Shown here piece by piece: positions 8,314 through 16,033 of a DNA stretch of 30,908 nt. The notes beneath the pieces were generated by a model that did no database searches, was not told the DNA's origin, and was given only the letters and a program-made list of their open reading frames with translations. The position numbers and the translations under genes are program-made. Numbering within the stretch: the stretch's first letter is position 1; each line of letters opens with the position of its first letter. The DNA is taken from positions 1 through 30,908 of the forward strand of contig NZ_DATJBQ010000015.1 in NCBI RefSeq assembly GCF_035515275.1, in the 5' to 3' direction. Origin of the DNA: Pusillimonas sp035515275. GTDB lineage: Bacteria; Pseudomonadota; Gammaproteobacteria; Burkholderiales; Burkholderiaceae_B.

Positions 8314-8346
8314 GCTGAGTTACTGCTGAGTTACTGCTGAGTTACT
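8314..8346. repeat. Three tandem copies of an 11-bp unit
   Basis: GCTGAGTTACT is repeated three times without gaps at 8314-8324, 8325-8335 and 8336-8346, then GCCG. Just before, at about 8275-8300, related GCTGAACTGC units occur twice. The repeats lie in the 227-base gap (8179-8405) between the BKACE and cupin genes; nothing else was recognised in that gap. With an 11-base unit the copies fall on nearly the same face of the helix. Confidence 0.9.
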
Positions 8347-8405
8347 GCCGGGCCGCCAAAGTGGATCCGGCGTCGAATCCAGCTTGGCCTGGCCCCTTAT
8401 ATTGT

Positions 8406-9299
8406 TTACTTGAGTTGCGGCAAACCCATGATCTCGCGGGCTTCTGCAGGGGTGGCCGGCTCGTGGCCCAGTTCGCGCACGATGCGCACCAGCCGCTCAA
8501 CCAACTGAACGTTGGTGGCCAACACGCCATGTTCGTAATACAGGTTGTCTTCGAGGCCGGTACGCGCATGGCCGCCCAGCAAAATACTTTGCACGGCCGA
8601 TGGCAACTGCGCCGGTCCGATACCGCTGACGTTAAACACCGAGTCGGGCGGCAGGTGGTCGACCATCATTTGCAGGATGCGGGGCGTATAAGGCAAGGCA
8701 CCCTGGAAGGCGTTGACACCAATAACAATATTGATAAAGTACGGCGCTTTATCCAGGCCGGCCTTAATGGCCTTGTTCACGTCCTGCACAATGTCTTCAA
8801 GGCTGAAGACTTCCCATTCGGGCTTGATGCCGCGCGCCATCATTTTTTCGGCCAGCTCCCGGATGCGCGTGGGCGTTGTGGGAACCAGAATCTCTTTGTC
8901 GCCAAAGGTGGCGCAAATGGTTTGCGCATCAAGCGTACACATTTCGGCACCGGGCGCTTCCATGCCTTTGAGGCGCTCTTCGAATTTAATTTCCCACAAG
9001 CCGTTATTGAGCTGGTGGATCATGTCGCCATTGATGCCGCCGCCGGTAGAGTTGTTAAGCACTATGTCGCATTTGTCGCGAATAAGCGCGTTCATCTCGC
9101 CGTAAACCGCTGGGTCGCACGTGGCCTCGTCGTCGCTGGCACGCCGGGCATGCAACGCAACCACACTGGCGCCGGCGTTATAGCAGCGCAGCACGTCTTC
9201 GGCGATCTCTTTCGGTTGCGTGGGCAGGTTTGGGTTCTGCTTTTTACTGGCCATGCCACCAGTGGGCGCAACCGTAATAATAATTTTGCGTTTGCTCAT
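8406..9299 (-). CDS. Beta-keto acid cleavage enzyme (BKACE, DUF849, Kce-like)
   Basis: 297-residue TIM-barrel enzyme of the 3-keto-5-aminohexanoate cleavage family, which splits a beta-keto acid with acetyl-CoA into acetoacetate and a new acyl-CoA. Family features are IIITVAPTGG at the start, NNSTGGG at about 82-88, FNVSGIGPAQLP, and GGHARTGLEDNLYY, whose glutamate corresponds to the zinc-binding Glu of Kce. The usual H-x-H zinc motif reads A-L-H (residues 48-50), so one of the two ligand histidines is missing; I checked the codons (GCG TTG CAT). AGGAG stands 7 bases before the ATG. The ATG overlaps the monooxygenase stop by four bases (ATGA), so the two are translationally coupled. Confidence 0.9.
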   Translation of the reverse strand: MSKRKIIITVAPTGGMASKKQNPNLPTQPKEIAEDVLRCYNAGASVVALHARRASDDEATCDPAVYGEMNALIRDKCDIVLNNSTGGGINGDMIHQLNNGLWEIKFEERLKGMEAPGAEMCTLDAQTICATFGDKEILVPTTPTRIRELAEKMMARGIKPEWEVFSLEDIVQDVNKAIKAGLDKAPYFINIVIGVNAFQGALPYTPRILQMMVDHLPPDSVFNVSGIGPAQLPSAVQSILLGGHARTGLEDNLYYEHGVLATNVQLVERLVRIVRELGHEPATPAEAREIMGLPQLK

Positions 9300-10438
9300 T
9301 GTCCGTCTCCTGAAGAAAGTTTTTCGTAGGCCGCAGCCAACTTGGGGTCGATTCGGCGCATGTCTTCATGCGAGACGCGGCCGGTGCGGGTCATGTAACT
9401 GTAGGCGAATTCTACCGGAGACAGGTCTGCAACCAGTTGGTCCATTTTCTCGTACCACTCGATACTGGCGTTGGCGGCCTCCCAGATCTTGCGCATAGGG
9501 GGCAGACGCAGTTCGCGAAAGCGATCGCGTGCGGCGGCCACGTTATTGCCGCATTCTTTAAACGCCTTGTAAAGCGCAACCGCGTCCTCCATGGCCAGAC
9601 GGGTACCCGACCCAATGGAAAAATGCGCCGTACGCAAGGCATCCCCCAACAGCACCACGTTGTCGAAGCCCCAGTTCTCGTTCCAGACAACCGGAAAATT
9701 CCGCCAGTAAGAATGGTTGCTGATAATGGGGTGGCCTTCAAGGTCTTTGGCAAACACCCGCTCGCAATAGGCAATGGTGTCTTCGGGGCTCATGGTCTCG
9801 AAACCCGCGCGCTGCCAGGTGTCTGCTTCGACCTCGACCAAAAAGGTGCTCATGTCGGGGCGGTAGCGGTAATGGTGCGCACAAAACACGCCCTGCTCGG
9901 TTTCGCGAAAGGTGAGCGTCAGGCTGTTGAAGGCCTTGGTGGTGCCGTACCAAATAAACTTGTTGGGCCGCCAGTTAGTGGTTGTGCCCAGTTTGTCTTC
10001 GTTTTCGGCGCGCACCCAGGACGACACCCCGTTTGCCCCGACAATCAGATCGGCGTCCGAGAGCGCGTCGAGACTATTGACCTCGGTCTCAAACTGAATG
10101 GTAACGCCCAGGGTCTCAACGTACTCGTACAGCAAGGTGAGAAGCTCGAGCCGACCAATAGAAGTAAAACCGTTGCCCGCAATCGGTATACGGGTGTCGT
10201 TATGGACAACCGTAATTTCGGGCCAGTTTTCCAGATGCGGGGTCAGGTACTGATACAGCTGTTCGTCGTCGGCTTTCAGGAACTCTAGTGCTCGGTCGGA
10301 GAACACCACGCCAAAACCCCAGGTCACATCGCGGGCGTTGCGCTCATAAATAACGATGTCGTGCGACGGGTCAAGTTGTTTCATCAACGCCGCAAAGTAA
10401 AGCCCCGCCGGGCCGGCTCCGATGATCCTGATCTTCAT
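9296..10438 (-). CDS. FAD-dependent monooxygenase, aromatic acyl-CoA hydroxylase type
   Basis: 380-residue flavoprotein of the class A (PHBH-like) monooxygenases. The N-terminal dinucleotide-binding loop is IIGAGPAGLYFAAL, and the second FAD motif is VVLLGDALRTAHFSIGSGTRLAMEDA. This last motif, with H-F-S-I-G-S-G, together with WGFGVVFSD near residue 42, is characteristic of salicylyl-CoA 5-hydroxylase and of the N-terminal half of anthraniloyl-CoA monooxygenase. The flavin-reductase/OYE half of the latter is absent. I expect hydroxylation of an aromatic acyl-CoA thioester; the substrate is not determined. I start at the ATG 10436-10438 (GGAG 7 bases upstream) instead of the longer reading frame from 10468. 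It is the first gene of the minus-strand operon, divergent from a LysR regulator. Confidence 0.88.
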   Translation of the reverse strand: MKIRIIGAGPAGLYFAALMKQLDPSHDIVIYERNARDVTWGFGVVFSDRALEFLKADDEQLYQYLTPHLENWPEITVVHNDTRIPIAGNGFTSIGRLELLTLLYEYVETLGVTIQFETEVNSLDALSDADLIVGANGVSSWVRAENEDKLGTTTNWRPNKFIWYGTTKAFNSLTLTFRETEQGVFCAHHYRYRPDMSTFLVEVEADTWQRAGFETMSPEDTIAYCERVFAKDLEGHPIISNHSYWRNFPVVWNENWGFDNVVLLGDALRTAHFSIGSGTRLAMEDAVALYKAFKECGNNVAAARDRFRELRLPPMRKIWEAANASIEWYEKMDQLVADLSPVEFAYSYMTRTGRVSHEDMRRIDPKLAAAYEKLSSGDGQ

Positions 10439-10617
10439 GTAGTGTCTCCGTTGCAAGCTACGCAGCAAACTCGCCGTGTATAGAGCGCATGATAGATCAA
10501 ACCGTAGCTATAAAAATAATGCCGGGATGATATATTCGTTATTCAGTATTTGATTAACCCATGCCATGCCGCCCGACGCATTGCGGGCCGCCCGGTTTCA
10601 GAGCCCCCCATTCAGTT

Positions 10618-11529
10618 ATGCAGACACGCTTGTTCGAGTACATGTTGCGGGTGGCCGAGCTAGGCAGCATCAATAAGGCTGCCCTCGACCTGAACCTGTC
10701 GCAACCGACGTTGTCACGCCATATCGCCACGCTCGAAAAACTGATGGGCGCCAAGCTGTTCGTTCGTACACAAGGCGGCGTTACGCTGACCGAAGCCGGC
10801 AAGCTGCTTGCGGATCGCTCTCGGCCCTTGCTGCGGCAGTTTTCCATACTGAAGGATCAGGTGGGCGACAAGGCCTCGGGGCAGTTGTCGGTAGGCTTTC
10901 CCACCTCGTGGCAAAAGGTGTTTACCTCGCGTTTTGCCGCTACCCTGGTGCAACAACACCCAGAGGTCAAGCTGCGTATTCACGAAGGGGTCAGCAATAT
11001 ATTGCGCGACCATCTGCTGGCGGGCCTGCTCGATCTTTGTGTGATCCCGTTTGACCCCTCGCCACCCACAGGCTATGTGCAAACCCCCTTGGTTCGCGAA
11101 CCGCTGATTCTTTTGGGCAACGAGGCCGAAAAGCTCGATTCAAGCAAGCCCACGCCTATCTCCAGGGCGGACGGTGCCAGGCTGATCCTGCCCGGCCGGC
11201 CCAACGCCATTACCTCGCAGATCGAGCACATGCTTAAACGCCAAGGCATGAATTTCAATCTGGCCGTGGAAACCGACACTTTGGGCCTGTGCCTGGATCT
11301 GGCGCGCGAAGGCCTGGGTCTGACGATTGTGCCGGCCTGCGCCCTGCATGAACACGCGCTGCGCGACATCAGCTGGAGCCCCTTGCGCGGCTTATACCTG
11401 ACCTGGTCGCTGTTCGAAAGCATGGCCCGCTCCCACTCGCAGGCGGTTCATCAGGGGCGACGCCTGATGCGCGCTTCGCTGGACGACGCCGTTCAGCGAG
11501 GCACCTGGTACGGGGTTGAGGCCATGTAA
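10618..11529 (+). CDS. LysR-family transcriptional regulator
   Basis: 303-residue LTTR. The N-terminal HTH is MLRVAELGSINKAALDLNLSQPTLSRHIATLEKLMGAKLFVRT, then GGVTLTEAGKLL; the effector domain runs from about residue 90 (QLSVGFPTSW) to the end. I start at ATG 10618, which places the HTH at the usual distance; an ATG at 10561 in frame adds 19 residues unlike the family. The gene is divergent from the FAD monooxygenase operon over about 180 bases, the normal arrangement for a LysR activator of a catabolic operon. I could not find a clean T-N11-A dyad in the spacer. The effector is probably a pathway intermediate. Confidence 0.92.
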   Translation: MQTRLFEYMLRVAELGSINKAALDLNLSQPTLSRHIATLEKLMGAKLFVRTQGGVTLTEAGKLLADRSRPLLRQFSILKDQVGDKASGQLSVGFPTSWQKVFTSRFAATLVQQHPEVKLRIHEGVSNILRDHLLAGLLDLCVIPFDPSPPTGYVQTPLVREPLILLGNEAEKLDSSKPTPISRADGARLILPGRPNAITSQIEHMLKRQGMNFNLAVETDTLGLCLDLAREGLGLTIVPACALHEHALRDISWSPLRGLYLTWSLFESMARSHSQAVHQGRRLMRASLDDAVQRGTWYGVEAM

Positions 11530-11726
11530 CGTTACCTATAGATACACAATCGAGTTTTGCCGCCGGTCGCGCCGGGCGCCACCAAAAATCAGGCCGTTGC
11601 ACGATCAAGAGCGAAGTTAGGCTGTTTTGTATAATTCTTGAGCGAATTTGGTGTGCAAAACCAGTTGCTACACCTGGCCCACCTCTCTAATATTGATTTC
11701 TTACTCGTTTTCTTCAGCCGTCGCCC

Positions 11727-12758
11727 ATGTCCATTACCACTCTCGAAGTACGCCGCCAGCAGGCCGCCGCCCCGTTGCGCTGGTCCATAGACCAGATCGT
11801 CGAGCTCTACGAGCTGCCGTTTCTTGACCTGCTTTTTCGTGCCCAAAGCGTGCATCGCGAGCACCACGAACCCAACACCGTTCAGCTTTCCAGCCTGCTG
11901 TCTATCAAGACCGGCGGCTGCCCCGAAGACTGCTCTTACTGTCCGCAGTCGGCCCGCTACGAAACCGAGGTCGAACGCGAGAAGCTGATGCCGCTGGACG
12001 AAGTACTTGAGGCCGCTCGACAGGCCAAGGCGGGCGGCGCCCAGCGCTTCTGCATGGGCGCCGCCTGGCGCGCGCCCAAAGCCCACCAGATCGACGCGGT
12101 GGCTGAAATGGTTTCGGCCGTAAAGGCGCTGGGCCTTGAAACCTGTGTAACGCTGGGCATGCTCAAAGAAGGCCAGGCCGAACAGTTGCGCGATGCCGGG
12201 CTCGATTACTACAACCACAACCTCGACACCGCACCTGAGTTCTACGGGCAAATTATTTCCACCCGCACCTATCAAGACCGCCTTGACACGCTCGAGCGGG
12301 TACGCAACGCCGGCATCAACGTCTGTTGCGGCGGTATTGTGGGCCTGGGTGAGTCGCGCCGCGAACGTGCCGGCCTGGTGGCCCAGTTGGCCAACATGAG
12401 CCCCTATCCCGATTCGGTTCCTGTGAACAATCTGGTCAAGGTCGAGGGCACGCCGCTTTACGACACGCCCGACCTGGATCCATTCGAGTTCATTCGCACG
12501 GTTGCGGTGGCCCGCATCACCATGCCCAAGGCAGTGGTACGCCTTTCGGCCGGCCGCGAAGCCATGGACGAAACCATGCAGGCCTTGTGCTTTGCCGCCG
12601 GGGCAAACTCTATTTTTTACGGCGAAAAATTGCTTACCACCGGCAACCCGCAATACGTGCAAGACCGCGCCCTATTCGAACGCCTGGGTCTGCGCGAAGC
12701 CTCGTGCAACCATGCAGGGCAAGGCGCTCACGCCAAAGCCACCATTACCCAGGCCTGA
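11727..12758 (+). CDS. bioB: Biotin synthase
   Basis: 343-residue radical SAM enzyme that inserts sulfur into dethiobiotin, the last step of biotin synthesis. The cluster-binding cysteines are 65, 69 and 72 in KTGGCPEDCSYCPQSARY. Further family landmarks are GAAWRAPK, CVTLGMLKEGQAEQLRDAGLDYYNHNLDT, CCGGIVGLGESRRERAGL and GANSIFYGEKLLTTGNP. Length is normal. It stands alone: no bioA, bioD or bioF are nearby. A TATAAT at 11630-11635 could be its -10 box, without a convincing -35. A 9-bp hairpin lies just downstream. Confidence 0.98.
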   Translation: MSITTLEVRRQQAAAPLRWSIDQIVELYELPFLDLLFRAQSVHREHHEPNTVQLSSLLSIKTGGCPEDCSYCPQSARYETEVEREKLMPLDEVLEAARQAKAGGAQRFCMGAAWRAPKAHQIDAVAEMVSAVKALGLETCVTLGMLKEGQAEQLRDAGLDYYNHNLDTAPEFYGQIISTRTYQDRLDTLERVRNAGINVCCGGIVGLGESRRERAGLVAQLANMSPYPDSVPVNNLVKVEGTPLYDTPDLDPFEFIRTVAVARITMPKAVVRLSAGREAMDETMQALCFAAGANSIFYGEKLLTTGNPQYVQDRALFERLGLREASCNHAGQGAHAKATITQA

Positions 12759-12771
12759 GTCTGGTTCAACG

Positions 12772-12793
12772 GGTCGGGGCACCCGCCCCGACC
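12772..12793. terminator. GC-rich hairpin between bioB and the convergent MFS gene
   Basis: GGTCGGGGC (12772-12780), loop ACCC, and GCCCCGACC (12785-12793) form a perfect 9-bp stem 14 bases after the bioB stop. There is no T-run on either strand, so an intrinsic terminator is only possible; it lies at the expected place for ending both convergent transcripts. Confidence 0.4.
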
Positions 12794-12840
12794 AGCAAAA
12801 ATACCGCGCCTGCAAAACAATCAGACCTGCGGTTACGCCA

Positions 12841-14124
12841 TCAAGCCGGCGCTTGCGCCTCTTCAGGGACCGGCTCGGCGGACACATCGCTTTCCACATC
12901 TACCCGGGGATCAAGGGCCGCCACCACCGGCGTCGCCTGCAGTTCGGACATGGGCATGAAGTGCGTCGGTGCGTCTTCGCTAAGATGATCGCCGGTAACC
13001 TGCTGCGGCCGCACATACAGTACCAGCAACGCTGCGCACGCCGAAACGAATATGAAGAATGTCTGGGTACCGATGCCGCGCATCAGCGCGCCCACGACTA
13101 ACGGCCCCAGGCATGCGCCCAAGCCATAGGCCATGAGCACAATGGCGCTTAGACCCACGCGCCGGTCAGGCTCGACGTTGTCGTTGGCAAAGGCCACCCC
13201 AATGGGGTAGAGCGTAAACTGCAAAATACCGAAACCACAGGAAACGGCCAATAGCGCCCAATAAGGCAACTGCACCCAGCCCCAGACAGGGATGCACACC
13301 AACGCCAGCAGCAAGGCATTGATGCGTATCAGCCCCGCACGATTGACCCTGTCGGCCAGCCAACCCAGCGGGCCTTGGGCCATTAACCCGGCCGCCACGG
13401 CCGCGGCAATAAAAACAGCCACCTGATCGTTGTCGAGCCCCTGCTTTACGGCGAACACCGGCCCCAGACCGTAGAAGGCGCCAGTAAGCATGCCGCAGAT
13501 AAAAATCGTAACCAGCGACATGGGTACCAGCCGGGCGTAGTAACGGGTCATAATCGGGACGGGCGCCTGCATGGCCGGGTGCAGGCGCCTGGTCAGCGCT
13601 ACGGGAACCAGACACAGCACGGAGCATATCGATGCAAAGACAATGGGACGGTAACCAAGCTCGGGGAACATGGCCAGGGACAATTGGCCCAGGACCGTAC
13701 CCAGGCCGGAAAAAATCATATACAGCGCAAAAACGCTGCCTCGCGTCTTGTTCTCGGCCTGCTCATTGAGCCAGCTTTCGATCACCATTAATTGGGCCAC
13801 CATAGCAAGACCCACCAGGAACCTCAGGACCAGCCACACCCAAAGGTTGTCGACCAAAGCCATGGTAAGCAGCGCAGCGGTAACCAGGGCTGCGCCCGCT
13901 GAGTACGCACGTATGTGCCCAAACTGAATAATGAGCTTGTGAGCCACCCGTGCGCCCGCAACCAGCCCGAAGTAATACGCTGCGATTTGTGCGCCCACCC
14001 ACATTTCGGACACTGAGGCGGCCGTCAGCCACAGGCTTAGAAAGGTATTGAACAACCCCGTCGCCAACAGCATCAGCAGGGTTGCCAGGTATAACGAGAA
14101 AAAGGATGCGACGTTGTTCAGCAT
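12841..14124 (-). CDS. MFS transporter, YcaD-like
   Basis: 427-residue membrane protein with about twelve hydrophobic spans. The order of motifs follows E. coli YcaD: FNTFLSLWLTAASVSEMWVGAQIAAYYFGLVAG at the start, LRFLVGLAMVAQLMVIESWLNEQAENKTRGSVFALYM in the middle (MFS loop), GPLGWLADRVNR as the second-half GxLaDR motif, and FTLYPIGVAFANDNVE. The last about 50 residues are hydrophilic. YcaD-type carriers are uncharacterised putative exporters. I start at the ATG 14122-14124, just before the first span; the longer frame from 14244 adds 40 residues without similarity. It lies downstream of the peroxiredoxin gene on the same strand but behind a strong hairpin. Confidence 0.93.
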   Translation of the reverse strand: MLNNVASFFSLYLATLLMLLATGLFNTFLSLWLTAASVSEMWVGAQIAAYYFGLVAGARVAHKLIIQFGHIRAYSAGAALVTAALLTMALVDNLWVWLVLRFLVGLAMVAQLMVIESWLNEQAENKTRGSVFALYMIFSGLGTVLGQLSLAMFPELGYRPIVFASICSVLCLVPVALTRRLHPAMQAPVPIMTRYYARLVPMSLVTIFICGMLTGAFYGLGPVFAVKQGLDNDQVAVFIAAAVAAGLMAQGPLGWLADRVNRAGLIRINALLLALVCIPVWGWVQLPYWALLAVSCGFGILQFTLYPIGVAFANDNVEPDRRVGLSAIVLMAYGLGACLGPLVVGALMRGIGTQTFFIFVSACAALLVLYVRPQQVTGDHLSEDAPTHFMPMSELQATPVVAALDPRVDVESDVSAEPVPEEAQAPA

Positions 14125-14226
14125 GAGCGGGGTGCCGCCCTTCGGCTTGCGCCGGGGCACACATTGATAGGGAATGATTGCACGTTGGTTGCCATGAACC
14201 AACTGCGCGTGTAGCGACGCCTTGTG

Positions 14227-14260
14227 CAGGCCCGGCCGCGCCAAGGCGCGGCCGGGCCTG
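14227..14260. terminator. Perfect 16-bp hairpin after the peroxiredoxin gene
   Basis: CAGGCCCGGCCGCGCC (14227-14242), loop AA, and its exact complement (14245-14260) lie 31 bases past the peroxiredoxin stop. The stem is almost all G and C, but there is no T-run on the minus strand, so it is either a T-less terminator, an mRNA 3'-end protector or a short extragenic palindrome. Confidence 0.5.
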
Positions 14261-14291
14261 AGGGGCCAGACGTTCGTGAACGATGCTTGAC

Positions 14292-14795
14292 TTACAGTTG
14301 TTTTAACAGCGTCTGAGCGTCACTGACGCTTAGCCCGGGGCCGTTTTCAAGGTTGAGCTTTTCGACTACGCCATCGCGCAACACGGCCGAATAACGTTGC
14401 GAGCGCACCCCTAGGCCCTTGTCGACCAGATCAAGCTCAAGGCCCAGGCTTTTGGTCCAGGTGCCGCTGCCGTCGCCCAGCATGCGGACGCGCCCGTCGA
14501 CGCCCAGGCTTTTGCCCCAGGCACCCATCACGAATGGGTCGTTAACCGCCACGCACCAGATTTCGTCAACCCCTTTGGCTGCGAGCTGATCGGCGGCTTC
14601 AAGATAACCGGGCAGATGCTTTTCGGAGCAGGTGGGCGTAAAAGCACCCGGCACCGCAAATAACGCCACCGTCTTGCCCTTGGCCTGTTCGGCCACCTTG
14701 AACGGGTTGGGACCTAAACCGCAAGCGTCGGTTTCAACTTGCACATACTCGGCCAGCGTGCCGTCGGGGATGCGATCGCCTTCTTTAATGGACAT
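14292..14795 (-). CDS. Peroxiredoxin (Prx5/redoxin family)
   Basis: 167-residue thiol peroxidase of the Prx5 group. The peroxidatic cysteine is Cys56 in VPGAFTPTCSEKHLPGY, which also holds the conserved T-x-x-C; VNDPFVMGAWGKSLG and the late RYSAVLRDGVVEKLNLE segment are typical. The length (160-170) is normal. Such enzymes reduce hydroperoxides in the cytoplasm using glutathione/glutaredoxin or thioredoxin. I start at the ATG 14793-14795, with GGAG 6 bases upstream; the longer frame from 14957 is not supported. The upstream 245 bases are shared with the divergent small secreted-protein gene. Confidence 0.95.
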   Translation of the reverse strand: MSIKEGDRIPDGTLAEYVQVETDACGLGPNPFKVAEQAKGKTVALFAVPGAFTPTCSEKHLPGYLEAADQLAAKGVDEIWCVAVNDPFVMGAWGKSLGVDGRVRMLGDGSGTWTKSLGLELDLVDKGLGVRSQRYSAVLRDGVVEKLNLENGPGLSVSDAQTLLKQL

Positions 14796-15052
14796 TGAGA
14801 TTCTCCGGTTGGATATGCCCGAACGAGCGTCCGGGCGTGATTGCTGCACACAGCCTTTGTTGTAGCATGTTCGAGGTTTGGGAAGCGGTATAACCCCCAA
14901 GACAATACTGTCAAAATGTGCCGCGACACGTTTGCGTGCGAACCGAAACATCTGCATACGTCACCTTCATGATCTCGTAATGAAATAAGGTGAGAATGTT
15001 CTTCCATCGCGCCACCGGCGCGCCCCGACCACATCAATAAATGGGGCCCCGC

Positions 15053-15442
15053 ATGATTCTGCCCAAAATGTCCGCCGCCCTGCTCTCGATGAGCTTCTTC
15101 GGCAGCGCCTACGCCGCCAACCCGCAGGGGAACACCTCGCTTGAACAATGGGTTGTCATATGCGGCGCTGCCAACGGCGCGGCGGCGGTGTTTCAAGCAC
15201 AACCTCACGACCTGGCCCTGCATCGCGAGACCACCAAAACTCACATCAATCGATTTGCAGCTGAAAACGGCATTGGCGCACCAGAGTTTGAGCCGCTGTT
15301 CGAACGAGGTCTGGCGGAAGGCCAACGATTGGTGGCCGGCCACAGCACGGTCTTCAAGCCCCGCCAAACGTCGCTGCTCGAAGGGTTTCATCACGACAAG
15401 GGCATTACGTACGCCGACATGCAACGTGTATTGAGCGTCTGA
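15053..15442 (+). CDS. Small secreted protein of unknown function
   Basis: 129 residues from the ATG at 15053 (GGGGCCCCGC before it; another ATG 12 bases upstream is in frame). The first 21 residues, MILPKMSAALLSMSFFGSAYA, look like a signal peptide with cleavage before ANPQ, leaving a mature protein of about 108 residues. It has one cysteine (VVICGAANGAA), is mostly helical by composition, and has several histidines (HDLALHRETTKTHINRFA). I do not recognise a family. It lies between a divergent peroxiredoxin gene and moaC and need not belong to either. Confidence 0.65.
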   Translation: MILPKMSAALLSMSFFGSAYAANPQGNTSLEQWVVICGAANGAAAVFQAQPHDLALHRETTKTHINRFAAENGIGAPEFEPLFERGLAEGQRLVAGHSTVFKPRQTSLLEGFHHDKGITYADMQRVLSV

Positions 15443-15504
15443 CAAACCATTCTGCCCCGGCGGGCCGGCGCTTCAGGTAACGGGCCATGGGTATGGCGTA
15501 TAGT

Positions 15505-15530
15505 ATAAGGTTCTGATCCTTATCCATTTT
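15505..15530 (+). promoter_or_regulatory. Dyad and T-run just before moaC
   Basis: ATAAGG (15505-15510), 7 bases, CCTTAT (15518-15523), then CCATTTTTTG directly before the moaC ATG at 15536. TATAGT (15500-15505) next to it could be a -10 box. The dyad may be an operator overlapping the promoter, or a small attenuator-like hairpin. Evidence is sequence symmetry only. Confidence 0.35.
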
Positions 15531-15535
15531 TTGTC

Positions 15536-16033
15536 ATGAGCCCTACCCAGCCCGCCGAGCCTGTACTTAGCCATCTTGACGAAGCCGGCCAGATCCGAAT
15601 GGTCGACGTCAGCAGCAAGGTCTCTACCCAACGCAGCGCCACGGCCGAATGCCGCGTGCGCTTAAGTGCCGACGCTTATCGCCTGCTTACCGCCCAAGAA
15701 AACAGCAAGGGCGAGGTCCTTAACACCGCGCGCGTTGCCGGAGTGCTTGCAGCCAAACGATGCGCCGAACTTATTCCCTTGTGTCACAGCCTGCCGCTTA
15801 GCTTTGCAGGGGTCGAGTTTTTTCCCGACGACGAACAGCGTGCCATCACCGTGCGCGCCACCTGCCGCACCGACTACAAAACCGGCGTCGAAATGGAAGC
15901 CATGACCGCCTGCAGCGTCGCAGCCCTAACCATTTACGACATGTGCAAGGCAGCCGACAAGGGCATTGTCATTGAGAACCTGCGGCTCAAACACAAATCA
16001 GGAGGTAAAAGCGGTGAGTGGCACAGCGATTAA
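15536..16033 (+). CDS. moaC: Cyclic pyranopterin monophosphate synthase MoaC
   Basis: 165-residue MoaC, which acts with MoaA to make cyclic pyranopterin monophosphate, the first step of molybdenum cofactor synthesis. Recognisable motifs: KGEVLNTARVAGVLAAKR from residue 58, ELIPLCHSLPL at 79-88, TGVEMEAMTACSVAALTIYDMCKA at 116-139 and KSGGKSGEW at 154-162. Length is normal. It opens the plus-strand operon moaC-moaD-moaE-moaB-moeA, and its last 20 bases overlap moaD. Confidence 0.97.
   Translation: MSPTQPAEPVLSHLDEAGQIRMVDVSSKVSTQRSATAECRVRLSADAYRLLTAQENSKGEVLNTARVAGVLAAKRCAELIPLCHSLPLSFAGVEFFPDDEQRAITVRATCRTDYKTGVEMEAMTACSVAALTIYDMCKAADKGIVIENLRLKHKSGGKSGEWHSD

Noticed and set aside
10439..10617. 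LysR T-N11-A operator in the divergent spacer
   Set aside because: ATCAAA and TTTGAT occur but 47 bases apart, and other symmetric candidates have several mismatches, so no site is called.
11589..12662. 357-codon minus-strand frame opposite bioB
   Set aside because: Antisense to a fully recognisable biotin synthase; no domain.
15443..15535. Moco riboswitch before moaC
   Set aside because: The leader of about 90 bases contains only a 6-bp dyad and lacks the multi-stem fold of that riboswitch.
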